Below the pieces are notes generated by a model that was not told where the DNA came from, did not search any database, and worked only from the letters and a program-made list of their open reading frames with translations. Positions 25,866 through 34,379 of a stretch of 64,000 nt of DNA are shown one piece after another (the stretch's first letter is position 1; each line of letters opens with the position of its first letter). A program made the translations under genes and the position numbers. The DNA comes from Mycobacterium interjectum (GTDB lineage Bacteria > Actinomycetota > Actinomycetes > Mycobacteriales > Mycobacteriaceae), in assembly GCA_002102225.1 (NCBI GenBank), contig LQPB01000062.1, forward strand, positions 1 through 64,000. Direction: 5' to 3'.

Positions 25866-26378
25866 CTATTGGCCGGTCCGTAGCGCGGCCGGCGCGGTCG
25901 ATCCGCCCACCGGCATCTGCGGCAAACCGAGCTTGCGGTGATCCCACGAGCGCGCGCGGCGCGCGACGATGCGCACGCAGACCCGCTTGTTCATCATCTG
26001 CTCGACGAAGGGCTTCATGTCGTCGGTGTAGGGGCCGGTGTAGCGCTCGAACACGCTGACCCCCACCCGGTGCGCGACGTCCGGATCGTCGACGATCTCG
26101 GCGACGCCCTCGAAGGACACCCCGCGCAGCGTGTCGTAGGTGTCGCCGTCCTCGATCAAGAAGCTCACCCGGGGATCCCGGGCGAGGTTGACCGCCTTTT
26201 GCGACTTGGCCTTGGTCTCGAGCCAGACCTCGCCGTCGACGACGGCGTACCACATCGCGGTCAAGTGCGGCTGGCCGTCGGGGCCGACGGTGGCCAGCGT
26301 GCCGGTGCGGCTCTTCACGACGAAGTCGGCGATCTCGTCTTCGGACATGACGATGCTCGCGCGCTGATTGGTTCCCAT
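25866..26378 (-). CDS. Split-barrel flavin/F420-binding protein (PPOX class, Rv2991-like)
   Basis: A 170-residue pyridoxamine-phosphate-oxidase-like split beta barrel. The core TGTLATVGPDGQPHLTAMWYAVVDGEVWLETKAKSQKAVNLARDPRVSFLIEDG is typical of the F420/FDOR-B or FMN-binding class in mycobacteria. Substrate unknown. The ATG at 26378 gives MGTNQRASIVMSEDE, which matches the remembered start of M. tuberculosis Rv2991; the frame extends further upstream but that part is repetitive intergenic DNA. Convergent with the tRNA genes. Confidence 0.87.
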   Translation of the reverse strand: MGTNQRASIVMSEDEIADFVVKSRTGTLATVGPDGQPHLTAMWYAVVDGEVWLETKAKSQKAVNLARDPRVSFLIEDGDTYDTLRGVSFEGVAEIVDDPDVAHRVGVSVFERYTGPYTDDMKPFVEQMMNKRVCVRIVARRARSWDHRKLGLPQMPVGGSTAPAALRTGQ

Positions 26379-26460
26379 GGCGGTCAGTGTGTCAGGCGGT
26401 GCGCGGTTGGGTGTGCGGTGGTGGCGTTTCGGGGTGTGCGCGCTCGGGGGCGACGGCGTC

Positions 26461-26560
26461 GAGTGTGCGCCGACGGCTTTCGGTGTGAACGCAGGGTGGC
26501 GATCGTGCGGTGTGGGCGCCGTGGGGGCACACGCAAAGCCGTGGGGGCACACGCAAAGCC
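26461..26560. repeat. Cluster of short repeats in a gene-free gap
   Basis: The 221-base gap 26379-26599 has no convincing gene. It contains GTGGGGGCACACGCAAAGCC twice in tandem (26521-26540, 26541-26560) and, at 26461-26490, a stretch 24/30 identical to 60841-60870. The tandem unit read on the minus strand (CGGCTTTGCGTGTG) resembles the same CGGCTTT-GTGTG core. M. tuberculosis carries Rv2990c here. Confidence 0.7.
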
Positions 26561-26599
26561 GCGAGGTCGCCGAAGCCGCGGCCGCACGCGCCGCGGTGC

Positions 26600-27301
26600 C
26601 TACAGCCGGCGGGTGAGCGCCTCGGCGGCGGACAGCAGATCGGCGGCCCACCGGGCCCCGGGGCGCCGGCCGATCCGGTCGACGGGTCCCGACACCGATA
26701 TCGCCGCGACGACGACACCGCGGTTGTCGCGCACCGGCGCCGACACGCTGGCCACGCCGGGCTCGCGTTCGGCCACGCTTTGCGCCCAGCCGCGCCGGCG
26801 CACGTCGGCCAGCGTCCGGTCGGTGAATTTCGCCGACGGCAGTACGGCCTTCTGGGTGGCGGTGTCGGCATAGGCGAGCAGCACCTTGGCCCCGGAACCG
26901 GCCGTCATCGGTAGCCGCGCGCCGACCGGAACCGTATCGCGAAGACCCGCAGCCGGTTCCAGGGCGGCTACGCAGACCCGCGAGGTGCCCTCGCGTCGAT
27001 AGAGCTGAATGCTCTCGCCGGTGGTCTCACGCAACGCGGGCAGCACCGCCGCGCTCGCGGCCAGCAGCGGGTCGTCGACCCGGGCCGCCAGTTCGCTGAC
27101 CGCCGGGCCCAATCCCCAACGGCCCGCGTCGTCGCGCGCGAGCAGCCGATGGACTTCCAGGGCGGCGGCGAGCCGGTAGGCGGTCGCCCGGGGCAGCCCG
27201 GTGCGCTCGCACAGTTCGGCCAAGCCGCAGGGGGATTCCGCGATCGTGTGCAGCACAACCACCGCTTTGTCCAGGACGCCGATGCCGCTATGCTGTCTCA
27301 T
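26600..27301 (-). CDS. IclR-family transcriptional regulator (Rv2989-like, divergent from leuCD)
   Basis: A 233-residue IclR regulator, the same length as Rv2989. N-terminal winged helix-turn-helix (GIGVLDKAVVVLHTIAESPCGLAELCERTGLPRATAYRLAAALEVHRLL) and C-terminal ligand-binding domain with VSAPVRDNRGVVVAAISVSGP. Orthologues in Streptomyces (NdgR, AreB) regulate leuCD and other amino acid genes; by position this one probably controls leuCD and itself. Its ATG lies inside the first of two palindromes (27296-27308), pointing to autoregulation. Confidence 0.9.
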   Translation of the reverse strand: MRQHSGIGVLDKAVVVLHTIAESPCGLAELCERTGLPRATAYRLAAALEVHRLLARDDAGRWGLGPAVSELAARVDDPLLAASAAVLPALRETTGESIQLYRREGTSRVCVAALEPAAGLRDTVPVGARLPMTAGSGAKVLLAYADTATQKAVLPSAKFTDRTLADVRRRGWAQSVAEREPGVASVSAPVRDNRGVVVAAISVSGPVDRIGRRPGARWAADLLSAAEALTRRL

Positions 27302-27308
27302 AACGAGA
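27296..27308. promoter_or_regulatory. Palindrome 1 in the IclR-leuC divergent region
   Basis: TCTC and GAGA arms separated by ATAAC. It covers the ATG of the IclR gene. Its centre is 22 bases, about two helical turns, from that of palindrome 2. Likely operator of the IclR regulator. Confidence 0.6.
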
Positions 27309-27316
27309 TACTAGCG

Positions 27317-27331
27317 TCTCATATTCTGAGA
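27317..27331. promoter_or_regulatory. Palindrome 2 in the IclR-leuC divergent region
   Basis: Perfect TCTCA and TGAGA arms separated by TATTC. It lies 41 bases before the preferred leuC start, a position suited to control of leuCD. It shares TCTCATA with palindrome 1. Confidence 0.65.
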
Positions 27332-27372
27332 TGCACCGAAACACCGAAAGACCGAACAGAGGCGAATGCGAG

Positions 27373-28806
27373 ATGGGATCCGACAAACCGCGCACCCTGG
27401 CCGAAAAGGTCTGGGACGACCACGTTGTGGTGAGGGGGGGCGAATCCGAGCAGGCGGGCGCGCCTGACCTGATCTACATCGATCTGCATTTGGTGCACGA
27501 GGTCACCAGCCCGCAGGCTTTCGACGGGCTGCGCCTGGCCGGCCGGCCGGTGCGACGCCCCGACCTGACGCTGGCCACCGAGGACCACAACGTGCCCACC
27601 GTCGACATCGACAAGCCGATCGCCGACCCGATCTCGCGCACGCAGGTCGAGACGTTGCGACGCAACTGTGCGGAATTCGGCGTCCGGCTCTATCCGATGG
27701 GCGACATCGATCAGGGCATCGTGCATGTCGTCGGTCCGCAGTTGGGCCTCACCCAGCCGGGCATGACGATCGTCTGTGGCGACAGTCACACATCCACGCA
27801 CGGCGCATTTGGCGCGCTGGCCATGGGGATTGGCACCTCGGAGGTCGAACACGTGCTGGCCACCCAGACCCTGCCGTTGCGCCCCTTCAAGACGATGGCG
27901 GTCAATGTCGACGGCACGCTGCCCGCGGGCGTGAGCGCCAAGGACATCATCCTCGCGCTGATCGCCAAGATCGGCACCGGTGGTGGGCAGGGTCACGTCA
28001 TCGAATACCGGGGCAGCGCCATCGAATCGCTGTCCATGGAAGGCCGGATGACGGTCTGCAACATGAGCATCGAGGCCGGCGCCCGGGCCGGCATGGTGGC
28101 GCCGGACGAGACCACTTACGAATTCCTGCGGGGGCGCCCGCACGCGCCCACCGGCGCGCAATGGGATGCCGCCGTCGAGTACTGGCGGCAACTGCGCACC
28201 GACCCTGGCGCCGCGTTCGACACGGAGGTCCATCTCGACGCGGCGTCGCTGAGCCCGTTCGTCACGTGGGGGACCAACCCCGGCCAGGGGGTGCCGCTGG
28301 ACGCGGCCGTGCCCGATCCCGAACTGATCGGGGATGACGGCGAGCGACAGGCCGCCGAGAAAGCCTTGGCGTACATGGACCTTCGACCCGGGACGCCGAT
28401 GCGAGACATCGGCGTCGACGCCGTGTTCGTCGGCTCTTGTACCAATGGTCGTATCGAAGACCTGCGCGCGGTGGCCGACGTGTTGCGCGGACGCAAGGTC
28501 GCCCCGGGGGTGCGCATGCTGGTGGTGCCCGGATCCATGCGGGTGCGCGCGCAGGCGGAGGCCGAGGGGCTGGGCGAGATCTTCACCGCCGCCGGCGCGG
28601 AGTGGCGCCAGGCGGGATGCTCGATGTGCCTGGGCATGAACCCCGATCAGCTTTCGCCGGGGGAGCGGTGCGCCGCGACGTCCAACCGCAACTTTGAAGG
28701 GCGGCAGGGCAAAGGGGGCCGCACGCACCTGGTGTCGCCCGCCGTCGCCGCCGCTACGGCGGTGCGGGGCAGGCTGTCCGCGCCGGCCGATCTGCACTCC
28801 AACTGA
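27373..28806 (+). CDS. leuC: 3-isopropylmalate dehydratase large subunit
   Basis: Isomerises 2- to 3-isopropylmalate in leucine synthesis, with LeuD; contains a [4Fe-4S] cluster. The 477 residues carry the three cluster cysteines in SCTNGRIEDL (Cys356) and CSMCLGMNPD (Cys416 and Cys419). The ATG at 27373 starts MGSDKPRTLAEKVWDD, in line with the known N terminus. An in-frame ATG at 27331 would begin within the operator palindrome and add 14 unlike residues, so it was rejected. Confidence 0.96.
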   Translation: MGSDKPRTLAEKVWDDHVVVRGGESEQAGAPDLIYIDLHLVHEVTSPQAFDGLRLAGRPVRRPDLTLATEDHNVPTVDIDKPIADPISRTQVETLRRNCAEFGVRLYPMGDIDQGIVHVVGPQLGLTQPGMTIVCGDSHTSTHGAFGALAMGIGTSEVEHVLATQTLPLRPFKTMAVNVDGTLPAGVSAKDIILALIAKIGTGGGQGHVIEYRGSAIESLSMEGRMTVCNMSIEAGARAGMVAPDETTYEFLRGRPHAPTGAQWDAAVEYWRQLRTDPGAAFDTEVHLDAASLSPFVTWGTNPGQGVPLDAAVPDPELIGDDGERQAAEKALAYMDLRPGTPMRDIGVDAVFVGSCTNGRIEDLRAVADVLRGRKVAPGVRMLVVPGSMRVRAQAEAEGLGEIFTAAGAEWRQAGCSMCLGMNPDQLSPGERCAATSNRNFEGRQGKGGRTHLVSPAVAAATAVRGRLSAPADLHSN

Positions 28807-28825
28807 CTTCGAATCGAGGACGAAA

Positions 28826-29422
28826 ATGGAACCCTTTCGCACCCACACGGGTATCGGCGTGCCGCTGCGGCGGTCCAATGTCGACACCGATCAGATCATT
28901 CCCGCCGTGTTTTTGAAACGCGTTACCCGAACCGGTTTCGAGGACGGCTTGTTCGCCACGTGGCGTTCCGATCCCTCATTCGTGCTCAACCTCAGCCCCT
29001 TTGACCGCGGCTCGGTTCTGGTCGCCGGGCCCGATTTCGGCACGGGTTCGTCGCGCGAGCACGCGGTGTGGGCGCTGATGGACTACGGGTTCCGGGTGGT
29101 CATCTCGTCTCGATTCGGTGACATTTTTCGGGGCAACGCCGGCAAGGCGGGCCTGCTGGCCGCCGAAGTTTCTCAGGACGGCGTGGAACTCCTTTGGAAG
29201 CTCATCGAGGGCAGCCCGGGCTTGGAAATCACTGCCAATCTTCAAGATCGAAATATCACCGCAGGAACGACGGTGCTGCCGTTCAAGATTGACGACCATA
29301 CGGCCTACCGGCTGCTCGAGGGTCTCGACGATATAGCCCTTACGCTGCGGAAACTCGACAACATCGAGGCATTCGAGGCGGCGCGCCCGGAGTGGAAACC
29401 GCGCACTACGGCCGGCTCGTAA
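28826..29422 (+). CDS. leuD: 3-isopropylmalate dehydratase small subunit
   Basis: Swivel domain partner of LeuC. The 198 residues match M. tuberculosis LeuD. Features are RRSNVDTDQIIPAVFLKRVTRTGFE near the N terminus and the substrate-binding GPDFGTGSSREHAVWAL (about 68-84). ATG at 28826, 19 bases after leuC, in an operon with it. Confidence 0.96.
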   Translation: MEPFRTHTGIGVPLRRSNVDTDQIIPAVFLKRVTRTGFEDGLFATWRSDPSFVLNLSPFDRGSVLVAGPDFGTGSSREHAVWALMDYGFRVVISSRFGDIFRGNAGKAGLLAAEVSQDGVELLWKLIEGSPGLEITANLQDRNITAGTTVLPFKIDDHTAYRLLEGLDDIALTLRKLDNIEAFEAARPEWKPRTTAGS

Positions 29423-29556
29423 CCCCTCTGCCGGGGCCCATTTCTTCTCGGTCGGCTAACTAAACCCAGCCGATTTCCCGGTCCCGCCACCGGTCAAGGG
29501 CGGCAACCGGATTGCGAAAAGTTTCGCCGTTCGGTCGGCGAAATTGCGCGTGGCTC

Positions 29557-29586
29557 TTGGAAATTTGCTGGGTGAGGGTTTACCGT
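29557..29586 (+). promoter_or_regulatory. Candidate hupB promoter
   Basis: TTGGAA (29557-29562) and TACCGT (29581-29586) with an 18-base spacer. Transcription would begin near 29593, giving a 44-base leader with a CGGAGGG ribosome binding site. The rest of the 29423-29636 gap shows only weak hairpins. Confidence 0.45.
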
Positions 29587-29636
29587 GTCCACTAGTCGGT
29601 TCCCAAAACGAGGACCACTAGCTTCGGAGGGTTTGG

Positions 29637-30251
29637 ATGAACAAAGCAGAGCTCATAGATGTGCTCACACAGAAATTGGGCTCGGACCGTCGACAGGCGA
29701 CCGCTGCCGTCGAGAATGTCGTCGACACCATTGTGCGTGCGGTGCACAAGGGCGACAGCGTCACCATTACCGGTTTCGGTGTGTTCGAACAGCGGCGGCG
29801 CGCGGCGCGCGTTGCCCGCAATCCGCGTACCGGCGAGACGGTAAAGGTAAAGCCGACATCGGTTCCCGCGTTCCGGCCCGGTGCCCAATTCAAAGCGGTT
29901 GTGTCTGGCGCGCAGCGCCTCCCGTCGGAAGGACCAGCAGTGAAGCGTGGTGTTGTGGCAGGCGGTGCGGCCAAGAAGGCCGCGAAGAAGGCTCCGGCCA
30001 AGAAGGCCGCGAGCAAGGCTCCGGCCAAGAAGGCCGCCGCTAAGAAGGCTCCGGCCAAGAAGGCCGCGGTGAAGAAGGCTCCCGCCAAGAAGGCCGCGGT
30101 GAAGAAGGCTCCCGCCAAGAAGGCCGCGGTGAAGAAGGCTCCCGCCAAGAAGGCCGCGACGAAGAGGGCGCCGGCCAAGAAGGCCGCGAGCAAGGCTCCG
30201 GCCCGCAAGGCTCCGGCCAAGAAGGCCACCGCGCGGCGCGGCCGCCGGTAA
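29637..30251 (+). CDS. hupB: HupB: HU domain with Lys/Ala-rich histone-like tail
   Basis: Nucleoid-associated protein of mycobacteria that binds and compacts DNA. Residues 1-90 are the HU fold (MNKAELIDVLTQKLG, then GFGVFEQRRRAARVARNPRTGE and the DNA-binding arm). Residues 105-204 are PAKKAA-type repeats like eukaryotic linker histones, basic and disordered. M. tuberculosis HupB is 214 residues; the difference is in repeat number. Three identical 30-base units (30061-30150) encode part of the tail, so length may vary between strains. Good CGGAGGG ribosome binding site before the ATG. Confidence 0.97.
   Translation: MNKAELIDVLTQKLGSDRRQATAAVENVVDTIVRAVHKGDSVTITGFGVFEQRRRAARVARNPRTGETVKVKPTSVPAFRPGAQFKAVVSGAQRLPSEGPAVKRGVVAGGAAKKAAKKAPAKKAASKAPAKKAAAKKAPAKKAAVKKAPAKKAAVKKAPAKKAAVKKAPAKKAATKRAPAKKAASKAPARKAPAKKATARRGRR
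30061..30150. repeat. Three perfect 30-bp tandem repeats in the hupB tail
   Basis: The unit begins AGGCCGCGGTGAAGAAGGCT and occurs at 30061-30090, 30091-30120 and 30121-30150 without a mismatch. Each adds ten residues of the KKAPAKKAAV type in frame. Related but imperfect units flank it. Confidence 0.95.
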
Positions 30252-30263
30252 CGAGTTCCGATA

Positions 30264-30312
30264 CGCGGATACCCTTCGGGGTGGCAGCAACGCCACCCGG
30301 AGGGTATTCGCG
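30264..30312. terminator. Shared hairpin between convergent hupB and mutT1
   Basis: About 21 bases from 30264 (CGCGGATACCCTTCGGGGTG and onward) pair almost completely with 30292-30312 around an AGCAAC loop. It lies between the two stop codons and is symmetric, so it can act on either strand. No long T-run follows. Confidence 0.75.
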
Positions 30313-30314
30313 TG

Positions 30315-31256
30315 TCAGGCCCGCACGTTGGCGGCCAGTGCGCCGCCGATGTGGTCGGCCGACACCAGCCGGCCCCCGGATAGGGACAGCACCCAGGTGC
30401 TGCCCTTGTGGTTGCGGGATTTGTCGGCGCGCACCCCGTCGCGTTCGCACCACCAGGCGATCAGGTCCGGAATCACCTTGCCCTGCGTGCAAATCACCGG
30501 GGTGCCGCCCTGCTTGGCGATGTCCAGCATCCGGTGGCGGGCGCGCTTGGGGTTCTTGGCGTAGGACTCCTCGGTGAGGGCCGGCTCGTTGTGCACGCTC
30601 ACGCCGAGCTCTTCGGCGAGCGGTTCCACCGTCTGGTGACAGCGCAGCCGGTCGGCCGCGTACACGTCGGAGGCGCCGAAGGCGAGCAGTTGTGGCACCA
30701 GGGCTTCCGCCTGTGCGCGTCCCCGCTTGTCGAGCGGTCGTTTGGTGTCGTCGCCCTTGAAGCGTGACTTCCGGCCTGCAGTGCCGTGCCGGACCACCAG
30801 CACCGTTTGCGTGTCGGCGGGCTGCTTTGCGAAGTGGCGCAACATCTTTCGGTCGTGCGGGTAGGTGAGTCTGTCCTTGGCTTGGGCGAGCGGCAACCAC
30901 ACCAGTTCGTCGACCTCGCTGCCCGGTGTGAATGCGCCGCCGGTGCTGCGCGCCGCCCAGTAATGGACCTTCTTGACGCCCTGCTCGATCGGGTAGCTCA
31001 CCACGTCCAGCCGCCGGCCGAGGATGGCGCCGTGGCCGGTCTCCTCTAAGACCTCGCGCACCGCCGCCACGGGCGCCGTCTCGCCGGGATCCACCTTGCC
31101 CTTGGGCAGCGACCAGTCGTCGTATCGGGGGCGATGGATGACCGCGACCTCGAGGCCGGGGTTGCCCAAATCCGCGTGACGCCACAACACGGCGCCCGCG
31201 GCGTACACGACCCGACTCCCCGAGCGCCGATCGGCGGACGAGCTCTGGGTTGGCAA
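30315..31256 (-). CDS. mutT1: MutT1: Nudix hydrolase with histidine-phosphatase domain
   Basis: Sanitises oxidised nucleotides and cleaves diadenosine polyphosphates in mycobacteria. The 313 residues comprise a Nudix domain with GKVDPGETAPVAAVREVLEETG (about 52-73, matching GX5EX7REUXEEXGU) and a C-terminal histidine-phosphatase domain starting LVVRHGTAG (about 152). M. tuberculosis MutT1 is 317 residues. The start is a TTG giving MPTQSSSADRRS, which aligns with the known N terminus; there is no ATG or GTG in a better position. Confidence 0.93.
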   Translation of the reverse strand: MPTQSSSADRRSGSRVVYAAGAVLWRHADLGNPGLEVAVIHRPRYDDWSLPKGKVDPGETAPVAAVREVLEETGHGAILGRRLDVVSYPIEQGVKKVHYWAARSTGGAFTPGSEVDELVWLPLAQAKDRLTYPHDRKMLRHFAKQPADTQTVLVVRHGTAGRKSRFKGDDTKRPLDKRGRAQAEALVPQLLAFGASDVYAADRLRCHQTVEPLAEELGVSVHNEPALTEESYAKNPKRARHRMLDIAKQGGTPVICTQGKVIPDLIAWWCERDGVRADKSRNHKGSTWVLSLSGGRLVSADHIGGALAANVRA

Positions 31257-31328
31257 CTCAACTCCTGCAGGTCAATTCGGCGAGGTACGCACGGCCCTGG
31301 GCGCGACCAGGAAAGCTACCACATGTCC

Positions 31329-33524
31329 TCAGGCGCTCCGGTGCAGCTCCATCAGCGATTCCTGGTGGTCGCGCACCGTGTGACCCTCCCGCGGCGCCGC
31401 GATCCACTGCCCGTCGGCGCCGAGCTCCCAGCACCGGGTGGACGGGTTCAACGCCGACTCGAACAAGTCGTCCAGGTATGCGGTCAACCTGGGATCCTTG
31501 ACCTGAACCAGCGCCTCGACGCGCCGGTCGAGGTTGCGATGCATCATGTCGGCGCTGCCGATCCAGAATTCGTTGATGCGGGCGAAATGCATGATCCTCG
31601 AGTGCTCGAGGAAACGGCCGAGGATCGAACGGACCGAGATGTTCTCCGAAAACCCTTCCGCGCCCGGGCGCAGCGCGCAGATGCCGCGCACCACGATCTC
31701 CACGCGCACGCCGGCGCGGGACGCGCGGTACAGCGCGTCGATGACCTGCTCGTCGACCAGAGCGTTCATCTTCATCCGGATGCGTCCCCCGCCGCCGTCG
31801 CGGTGGGCGGCGATCTCGCGCTCGACGCGTTCGATGATGCCGGTGCGGATGCTGTGCGGCGCCACCAACAGGTTGCGGTAGGACACCTTCCGCGAGTATC
31901 CGGTGAGCGAATTGAACAGGTCCGTCAGGTCGGCGCCGATTTCCGGGGAGGCCGTGAGCAGACCGACATCCTCGTACAGCCGCGCCGTCTTGCCGTTGTA
32001 GTTGCCGGTCCCGATGTGGCAGTACCGCCGGATCGTTGAGCCCTCGCGGCGCACCACCAGGCAGGTCTTGCAGTGCGTCTTGAGTCCGACGTACCCGTAG
32101 ACCACGTGCACGCCCGCCTGCTCCAACGTGCGCGCCCAGCGAATGTTGGCCTGCTCGTCGAAGCGCGCCTTGATCTCGACCATTGCCACCACTTGCTTTC
32201 CGGCCTCGGCGGCGGCGATGAGCGCCCGAACGATCGGCGAGTCACCCGAGGTGCGGTACAGCGTCTGCTTGATGGCCAGCACGTTGGGATCGGCGGCGGC
32301 CTGTTCGATGAATCGCTGCACGCTGGTGGAGAACGACTCGTACGGATGATGAAGCAGCACATCGCCTTCGCGCAGCGTCGCGAAGATGCTCCGGGGCGTT
32401 TCGCGGTCGACGAACGCGGGGCTGGTGGCCGGGACGAAGGCCGGGTCTTTCAGCGCCGGCCGGTCCAGCCCGTAGATCTGCCACAACGACGACAGATCGA
32501 GGAGCCCGGGCACCTCGATGACGTCACCGGGATTCACGTCGAGTTCGCGAAGGAGCAACTCCAGCATGCTCTCGGTCATGTCGTCGGCCACCTCGAGTCG
32601 GACCGGCGAACCGAACCGGCGGCGCGCCAGCTCTCGCTCCAGCGCTTGCAGCAGGTCTTCGTCGCGGTCCTCTTCGACCTCGTAGTCGGCATTGCGCGTG
32701 ATGCGGAACGCGTGATGCTGCACGATCTCCATGCCCGGGAAGAGCACCGGCAGGAAGGCCGCGATCAGCTCTTCCATTGGCAGGTAGCGGATTATGGCGG
32801 GCCCTTCGGCGCCGCCCTCCGCTTCGCCGCGGGACTGGAGTTCGACGAAGCGATCGACGTTGTTGGGCACTTTGACGCGGGCGAAGTGCTGGCCGCCGTC
32901 CTCGGGCTGGCGCACCATGACCGCCAGGTTCAAGCTCAACCCGCTGACGAAGGGGAAGGGGTGGGCGGGGTCGACGGCCAACGGCGTCAGGACCGGGAAG
33001 ACCTGCTCGTGGAAGTACGTCGACAGTTCCTCGCGCTCATCCTGATCGAGATCGGCCCACGTGACGATGTGGATGCCTTCGGCGGCCAGCGCCGGCTCCA
33101 CCGAATCGAGGAACACGCGCGCGTGCCGGGTCGCGATGCGCTGCGTGTGCTCGCCGATGAGGGCCAGCTGCTCGCGCGGCGTCAGGCCGTCGGCCGAGCG
33201 CACGGACAGGCCCATCTCGTCGCGGCGCTTGAGGCCGGCCACCCGAACCATGTAGAACTCGTCGAGATTGGAAGCGAAGATCGCCAAGAACTTCGCGCGC
33301 TCCAGCAGCGGCAAGGAATTGTCGGCCGCCAGCGCGAGCACGCGCGCGTTGAAATCCAGCCAGCTCAGCTCGCGATTGAGATAACGGTCCTCCGGCAGCA
33401 CGTCATTTATCGCGGCCGGGGTTGCCGCAGGCGGTGCGCCGACGGCCGAGTCGTCGGTTTGCCACGCGGATTCTTCGAGGCGCGCCTCGGCGTCGATTTC
33501 GGTCACCCTGCGATCATTGCTCAT
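31329..33524 (-). CDS. ppk1: Polyphosphate kinase 1
   Basis: Makes polyphosphate from ATP; in mycobacteria polyphosphate feeds the MprAB-SigE stringent response. The 731 residues contain the N domain (RELSWLDFNARVLALA), H domain with FASNLDEFYMVRVAGLKRR, and two phospholipase-D-like catalytic domains. The autophosphorylated His is in KTHCKTCLVVRRE (about His484) and the second conserved His in GRFLEHSRI. The ATG at 33524 (MSNDRRVTEI) matches the remembered M. tuberculosis N terminus. It is followed by mutT1 on the same strand at 72 bases. Confidence 0.96.
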   Translation of the reverse strand: MSNDRRVTEIDAEARLEESAWQTDDSAVGAPPAATPAAINDVLPEDRYLNRELSWLDFNARVLALAADNSLPLLERAKFLAIFASNLDEFYMVRVAGLKRRDEMGLSVRSADGLTPREQLALIGEHTQRIATRHARVFLDSVEPALAAEGIHIVTWADLDQDEREELSTYFHEQVFPVLTPLAVDPAHPFPFVSGLSLNLAVMVRQPEDGGQHFARVKVPNNVDRFVELQSRGEAEGGAEGPAIIRYLPMEELIAAFLPVLFPGMEIVQHHAFRITRNADYEVEEDRDEDLLQALERELARRRFGSPVRLEVADDMTESMLELLLRELDVNPGDVIEVPGLLDLSSLWQIYGLDRPALKDPAFVPATSPAFVDRETPRSIFATLREGDVLLHHPYESFSTSVQRFIEQAAADPNVLAIKQTLYRTSGDSPIVRALIAAAEAGKQVVAMVEIKARFDEQANIRWARTLEQAGVHVVYGYVGLKTHCKTCLVVRREGSTIRRYCHIGTGNYNGKTARLYEDVGLLTASPEIGADLTDLFNSLTGYSRKVSYRNLLVAPHSIRTGIIERVEREIAAHRDGGGGRIRMKMNALVDEQVIDALYRASRAGVRVEIVVRGICALRPGAEGFSENISVRSILGRFLEHSRIMHFARINEFWIGSADMMHRNLDRRVEALVQVKDPRLTAYLDDLFESALNPSTRCWELGADGQWIAAPREGHTVRDHQESLMELHRSA

Positions 33525-33615
33525 TGCAGCTGGTGCTGCTAGCGCCCGACGGACATCCATCGGCCGTTGGCGCGCAGTTCACCGTTCGTACAGTTTTCGC
33601 CGTCGCGGGCCCAAG

Positions 33616-34278
33616 TCAGTGCTGGGTGACGGCCCGCGCCGTCGCGGACCCGACCCCCAGGCGGCGGGCGGCCGTCAGGTCGGCGGGCGTGTCGACGTCG
33701 CAGCGCAGGCCGGGCCACGCGCCGGTGAGCTCGATCGCGCCCGAACGGCGGTGCCGCGCGCACGAATCCGGCCCGAACTGCGGATCCAGCGGGGCGCCGA
33801 AGGCGCACAGCGCGGCGGTTCCCGTGGCCAACCGGTCGGCGACGAAACTGCGCCGGTGGTGGCGCGCGGCGGCGATCGCCTCGGCCAGCTCCTGGGTCTG
33901 CAACGCCGGCAGATCACCTTGCAGCACAACGATATTGGCGAAGGATCCGGACACCGCGCGTTCCGCGGTGGCGATCGCGCTGTTGAGCGGGTCGCTATTG
34001 TCCTCGGGCGTCGGATCGGCGAGCACGCCGGCGCCCAGCTCGGACGCGGCGGCCGCCGCGGCGTCGTCGGGCGTGATGACGGTGATCGAGCCGAGCGCGG
34101 CAACGCCGGACGCGGCGGTCAGCGTGTCGATCAGCATGGCCAGCACCACCCGCTCGCGGGTCCGCGCCGAGAACACCGGCGCCAGCCGGGTCTTGGCGGC
34201 GGCCAACCGCTTGACGGCGATGATCAACGCCACGTCAGCCGCGCCGTCGCCCGCACCGTCGGACCGTGTGCCGCTCAT
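33616..34278 (-). CDS. fbiD: Phosphoenolpyruvate guanylyltransferase FbiD
   Basis: Makes the activated phosphoenolpyruvyl (or phospholactyl) guanosine diphosphate used to build coenzyme F420. The 220 residues form a CofC/MobA-like nucleotidyltransferase: ALIIAVKRLAAAKTRLAP near the N terminus, VVLQGDLPAL (acidic metal site), SFVADRLATGTAAL and FGPDSCARH. Begins at the ATG at 34278 (MSGTRSDG). It lies 91 bases upstream of ppk1 on the same strand and 101 bases from the divergent gpsA. Confidence 0.93.
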   Translation of the reverse strand: MSGTRSDGAGDGAADVALIIAVKRLAAAKTRLAPVFSARTRERVVLAMLIDTLTAASGVAALGSITVITPDDAAAAAASELGAGVLADPTPEDNSDPLNSAIATAERAVSGSFANIVVLQGDLPALQTQELAEAIAAARHHRRSFVADRLATGTAALCAFGAPLDPQFGPDSCARHRRSGAIELTGAWPGLRCDVDTPADLTAARRLGVGSATARAVTQH

Positions 34279-34379
34279 GGGGCCATCCTGCCAGCGCGAC
34301 CGCGGCGGCCGGGCGCCACGGTAGCGTGACGGCACAGCGACGACACCGACGGGATGACACCGACAGACGGGGATGGCAG

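Noticed and set aside
29423..29474. Possible terminator after leuD
   Set aside because: CCCC/GGGG and TCGGCT/AGCCGA stems are short and weak; not enough to call.
30001..30250. CRISPR-like regular repetition
   Set aside because: These are in-frame hupB tail repeats without spacers; no cas genes or CRISPR array were seen anywhere in the window.
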